Origin: Oribacterium sp. UBA5894
GTDB lineage: Bacteria > Bacillota > Clostridia > Lachnospirales > Lachnospiraceae
DNA: 8,326 bases
Assembly (NCBI GenBank): GCA_002431355.1
Contig: DJEQ01000116.1
Location: forward strand, 9,248 to 17,573
Direction: 5' to 3'
Part shown: positions 7,097 to 8,326 of the stretch, piece by piece
Layout: the number at the start of each line of letters is the position of its first letter
Position numbering within the stretch: the first letter of the stretch is position 1
Program-made: the position numbers and the translations under genes
The notes under the pieces: generated by a model
The model's database searches: none
Told to the model about the DNA's origin: nothing
What the model saw: the letters and a program-made list of their open reading frames with translations, nothing else

Positions 7097-7102
7097 ATTA
7101 TA
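7097..7102 (-). promoter_or_regulatory. Candidate -10 box for the rhodanese-TtcA/radical SAM unit
   Basis: A perfect TATAAT on the minus strand lies about 108 bases upstream of the rhodanese-TtcA start and 33 bases past the S1-gene terminator. The 17-base-spaced -35 position is only T-rich (CTTTTT), so the match is partial. Its place between a terminator and the next gene supports it. The predicted leader of about 100 nt holds a GC-rich self-complementary stretch around TGTGCACA but no RNA regulator that I recognise. Confidence 0.5.
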
Positions 7103-7134
7103 CCCATCTATTCTCAAATAAAAAGCCTGAATCA

Positions 7135-7173
7135 TAAAAATCAGCCACGTATCCTTTCGGACACATGGCTGAT
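7135..7173 (-). terminator. Intrinsic terminator of the S1-domain gene
   Basis: On the minus strand a 15-bp stem (7173-7159 with 7154-7140), including two G-U pairs, closes on a GAAA tetraloop and runs into TTTTT (7140-7136). It begins 45 bases past the S1-gene stop. The stem, loop and U-run are all near ideal, so this is a confident end for that transcript. Confidence 0.92.
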
Positions 7174-7217
7174 GAAAGAATCGACGCATGAAATCATCCG
7201 TCATCGTATCGACAGCA

Positions 7218-7976
7218 TCAGAACTTGATGCCGCTCTTCTTCATGATCTCTGCGAAGGAAGAGGTTGCTGCACCCGACTCCTTATAGTTTGCGCGGAAAT
7301 CCTCACGCTCCTGCTTTTCCTTCCGCTCCTGCTTCTCCGCCTCGAGTGCCTTCATGGAAAGGGAAATCTTTCCATCCTTTACACCGATGACCTGTACCTT
7401 GACGGTCTGACCTTCCTTCAGCACATCTGCCGGAGACTTGACTCTCTTCGTTGAAATCTGAGAAACATGCAGAAGACCGGTTACGCCATCACCGAGATCG
7501 ATGAATGCACCATAATCCTTGACCGTTTCAACGGTTCCCTCTGTAACAAGACCGACCTGAATCGCTGCAGCCTTCTCTGCTCTTACCTTCTCCTGCTCAT
7601 CACGAAGCACATCGCGGGCAGAAAGCACAAGCTTGTTGTTCTCCGGCTCTGCTGTAATTACACGAACATTCAGTTTCTTTCCTACCCAGTCCTTCAGCTC
7701 CTCTTCCTTGACGAAACCAAGAGAAAGCTTGGATGCCGGAATAAATGCTCTCAGGCCATCTACATCCGCTGTCACACCGCTCTTTACAGCTTCCTTGACT
7801 TCTACCTCGAAGCTTGTCTTATTCTCGTAATCATCGAGAACCTTCTCCCACTTATTCATGTCCACGCGCTTTGCATTGGCATGCTGCTTGAAGGATGCCT
7901 CGAGCTCCTCCTTAAAATCATCCATGGAAGGAATCTTCTCTTCCTTTACGTCCTCGACCTTGATCTCATCTGCCAT
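7218..7976 (-). CDS. Two-S1-domain RNA-binding protein
   Basis: This 252-residue cytoplasmic protein carries two S1 (OB-fold) RNA-binding domains. The second (about 142-210) is canonical: VTEGTVETVKDYGAFIDL, GLLHVSQIS, LKEGQTVKVQVIGV and GKISLSMKAL. The first (about 53-121) is more divergent but shows GLRAFIPASKLS, GKKLNVRVI and NNKLVLSARDV. Acidic and Lys-rich linkers precede the first domain and follow the second, and the tail SSFAEIMKKSGIKF is short. It resembles the small RpsA/YpfD-like S1 proteins of Firmicutes, which are truncated relatives of ribosomal protein S1 with poorly defined roles in RNA binding. I do not assign it as ribosomal S1 because full-length S1 has four to six domains. 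Its ribosome binding site is modest: AGGGG 11 bases before the ATG. It is a single-gene unit closed by a strong terminator. The second structured RNA element lies about 120 bases upstream and is read outward. Confidence 0.88.
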   Translation of the reverse strand: MADEIKVEDVKEEKIPSMDDFKEELEASFKQHANAKRVDMNKWEKVLDDYENKTSFEVEVKEAVKSGVTADVDGLRAFIPASKLSLGFVKEEELKDWVGKKLNVRVITAEPENNKLVLSARDVLRDEQEKVRAEKAAAIQVGLVTEGTVETVKDYGAFIDLGDGVTGLLHVSQISTKRVKSPADVLKEGQTVKVQVIGVKDGKISLSMKALEAEKQERKEKQEREDFRANYKESGAATSSFAEIMKKSGIKF

Positions 7977-8030
7977 AGTTTATGGTACCCCTTTTTCTAT
8001 AGAATGCGTGCCCGAAGGCTCACTTTTCTT

Positions 8031-8060
8031 AATATATCACAAGTCGTAGGGATGCCACAA
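8031..8060 (-). promoter_or_regulatory. Candidate promoter of the S1-domain gene
   Basis: On the minus strand TTGTGG (8060-8055) and TATATT (8036-8031) are 18 bases apart. The start would be near 8024 with a leader of about 48 nt. That leader contains a small GCC-TTCG-GGC hairpin (UUCG tetraloop) around 8011-8020. The -35 match is weak, so this is a candidate only. Confidence 0.4.
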
Positions 8061-8096
8061 GGCTCGGAGAAGAAATCGCGCTGAAGATGACAGCGC

Positions 8097-8326
8097 TGGC
8101 CGGGGCGGAGGGAGCCCTCAGAAGCCAGTGCTCCGAGCTCGGAAAAATCTATGATTGGACCTTAAGAAACGCTAAGCCCTCTGCAATCATGGAGTTTCCC
8201 TGATGGAAACTCCACGTTGACAGAGGGTGCTAAGGAAAAATTGCTCTAAGCGTTTCTAGAAGGTCCGATCATGATTTTTCAACGACCTCTGCGCATGGCT
8301 TCTGAGGGCTCCCTCCGCCCCGGCCA
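8097..8326 (+). ncRNA. Conserved structured RNA element, copy 2 (reaches the window edge)
   Basis: This is a second copy of the interrupted hairpin at 4378-4608, at least 230 bases, read on plus. It has a perfect 30-bp base helix (8097-8126 with 8297-8326); CGAGCTCG (8134-8141) opposite ACGACCTCT (8282-8290); GAAAAATC with GATTTTTC; GGACCTT with AAGGTCC; the 9-bp helix AGAAACGCT with AGCGTTTCT; CCCTCTG with CAGAGGG; the internal loop CAATC/GTTGA; and a 10-bp apical stem (8190-8199 with 8205-8214) with loop CTGAT. A 21-nt one-sided loop (8228-8248) contains CTAAGGA. U-G pairs in the outer helices support reading on the plus strand. It diverges from the S1 gene. No convincing plus-strand promoter was seen before it. 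Its true right end and any terminator lie outside the window. Confidence 0.78.

Noticed and set aside
7010..7204. Small minus-strand frame of 64 codons between the S1 gene and the rhodanese-TtcA gene
   Set aside because: It spans the S1-gene terminator and the TATAAT box, lacks a ribosome binding site, and looks like intergenic sequence.
1..8326. CRISPR array, tRNA or rRNA genes, insertion sequence, phage genes
   Set aside because: No regularly spaced direct repeats, no cloverleaf or rRNA motifs, and no transposase, integrase or phage proteins were seen. The coding content is ordinary core metabolism.
8097..8326. Simple transcription terminator for a flanking gene
   Set aside because: At 230 bases with conserved internal loops and no U-tract inside the window, it is far larger and more structured than an intrinsic terminator.

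Overview
The window looks like a chromosomal stretch of a Gram-positive anaerobe of the Firmicutes, most likely class Clostridia and perhaps Lachnospiraceae. The evidence is the SUF gene order sufC-sufB-sufD-sufS, strong AAGGAGG-type ribosome binding sites, a small two-S1-domain protein, a rhodanese-fused TtcA homologue, and genes packed on one strand. The placement is by protein character only and is not certain. Every protein gene I can support lies on the minus strand, so the window is best read from its right end to its left.

Reading on the minus strand: (1) a 252-residue S1-domain RNA-binding protein (7976-7218) ends at a strong intrinsic terminator (7173-7135). (2) A perfect TATAAT box near 7100 probably starts the next unit, a rhodanese-TtcA fusion (6989-5637) followed closely by a COG1313/PflX-type radical SAM protein (5623-4622). 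(3) A 487-base intergenic region (4621-4135) holds a 231-base structured RNA element, an intrinsic terminator and promoter-like boxes. (4) The SUF operon follows: sufC (4134-3391), sufB (3371-1953), sufD (1941-865) and sufS (872 to beyond the left edge).

The genes share an iron-sulfur and sulfur-transfer theme. SufS mobilises sulfur and SufBCD assembles clusters. TtcA-type tRNA thiolases and radical SAM enzymes are both [4Fe-4S] proteins, and the rhodanese domain probably hands persulfide sulfur to the thiolase.

The most striking content is not protein-coding. Two elements of about 230 bases, at 4378-4608 (read on minus) and 8097-8326 (read on plus, ending at the window edge), fold into the same long interrupted hairpin. 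Their helices differ in sequence but keep pairing through compensatory changes. Their internal loops are nearly invariant, including a one-sided 21-nt loop of identical length and similar sequence. This is the signature of a conserved structured RNA present in at least two diverged copies. I cannot assign it to a named RNA family from memory.
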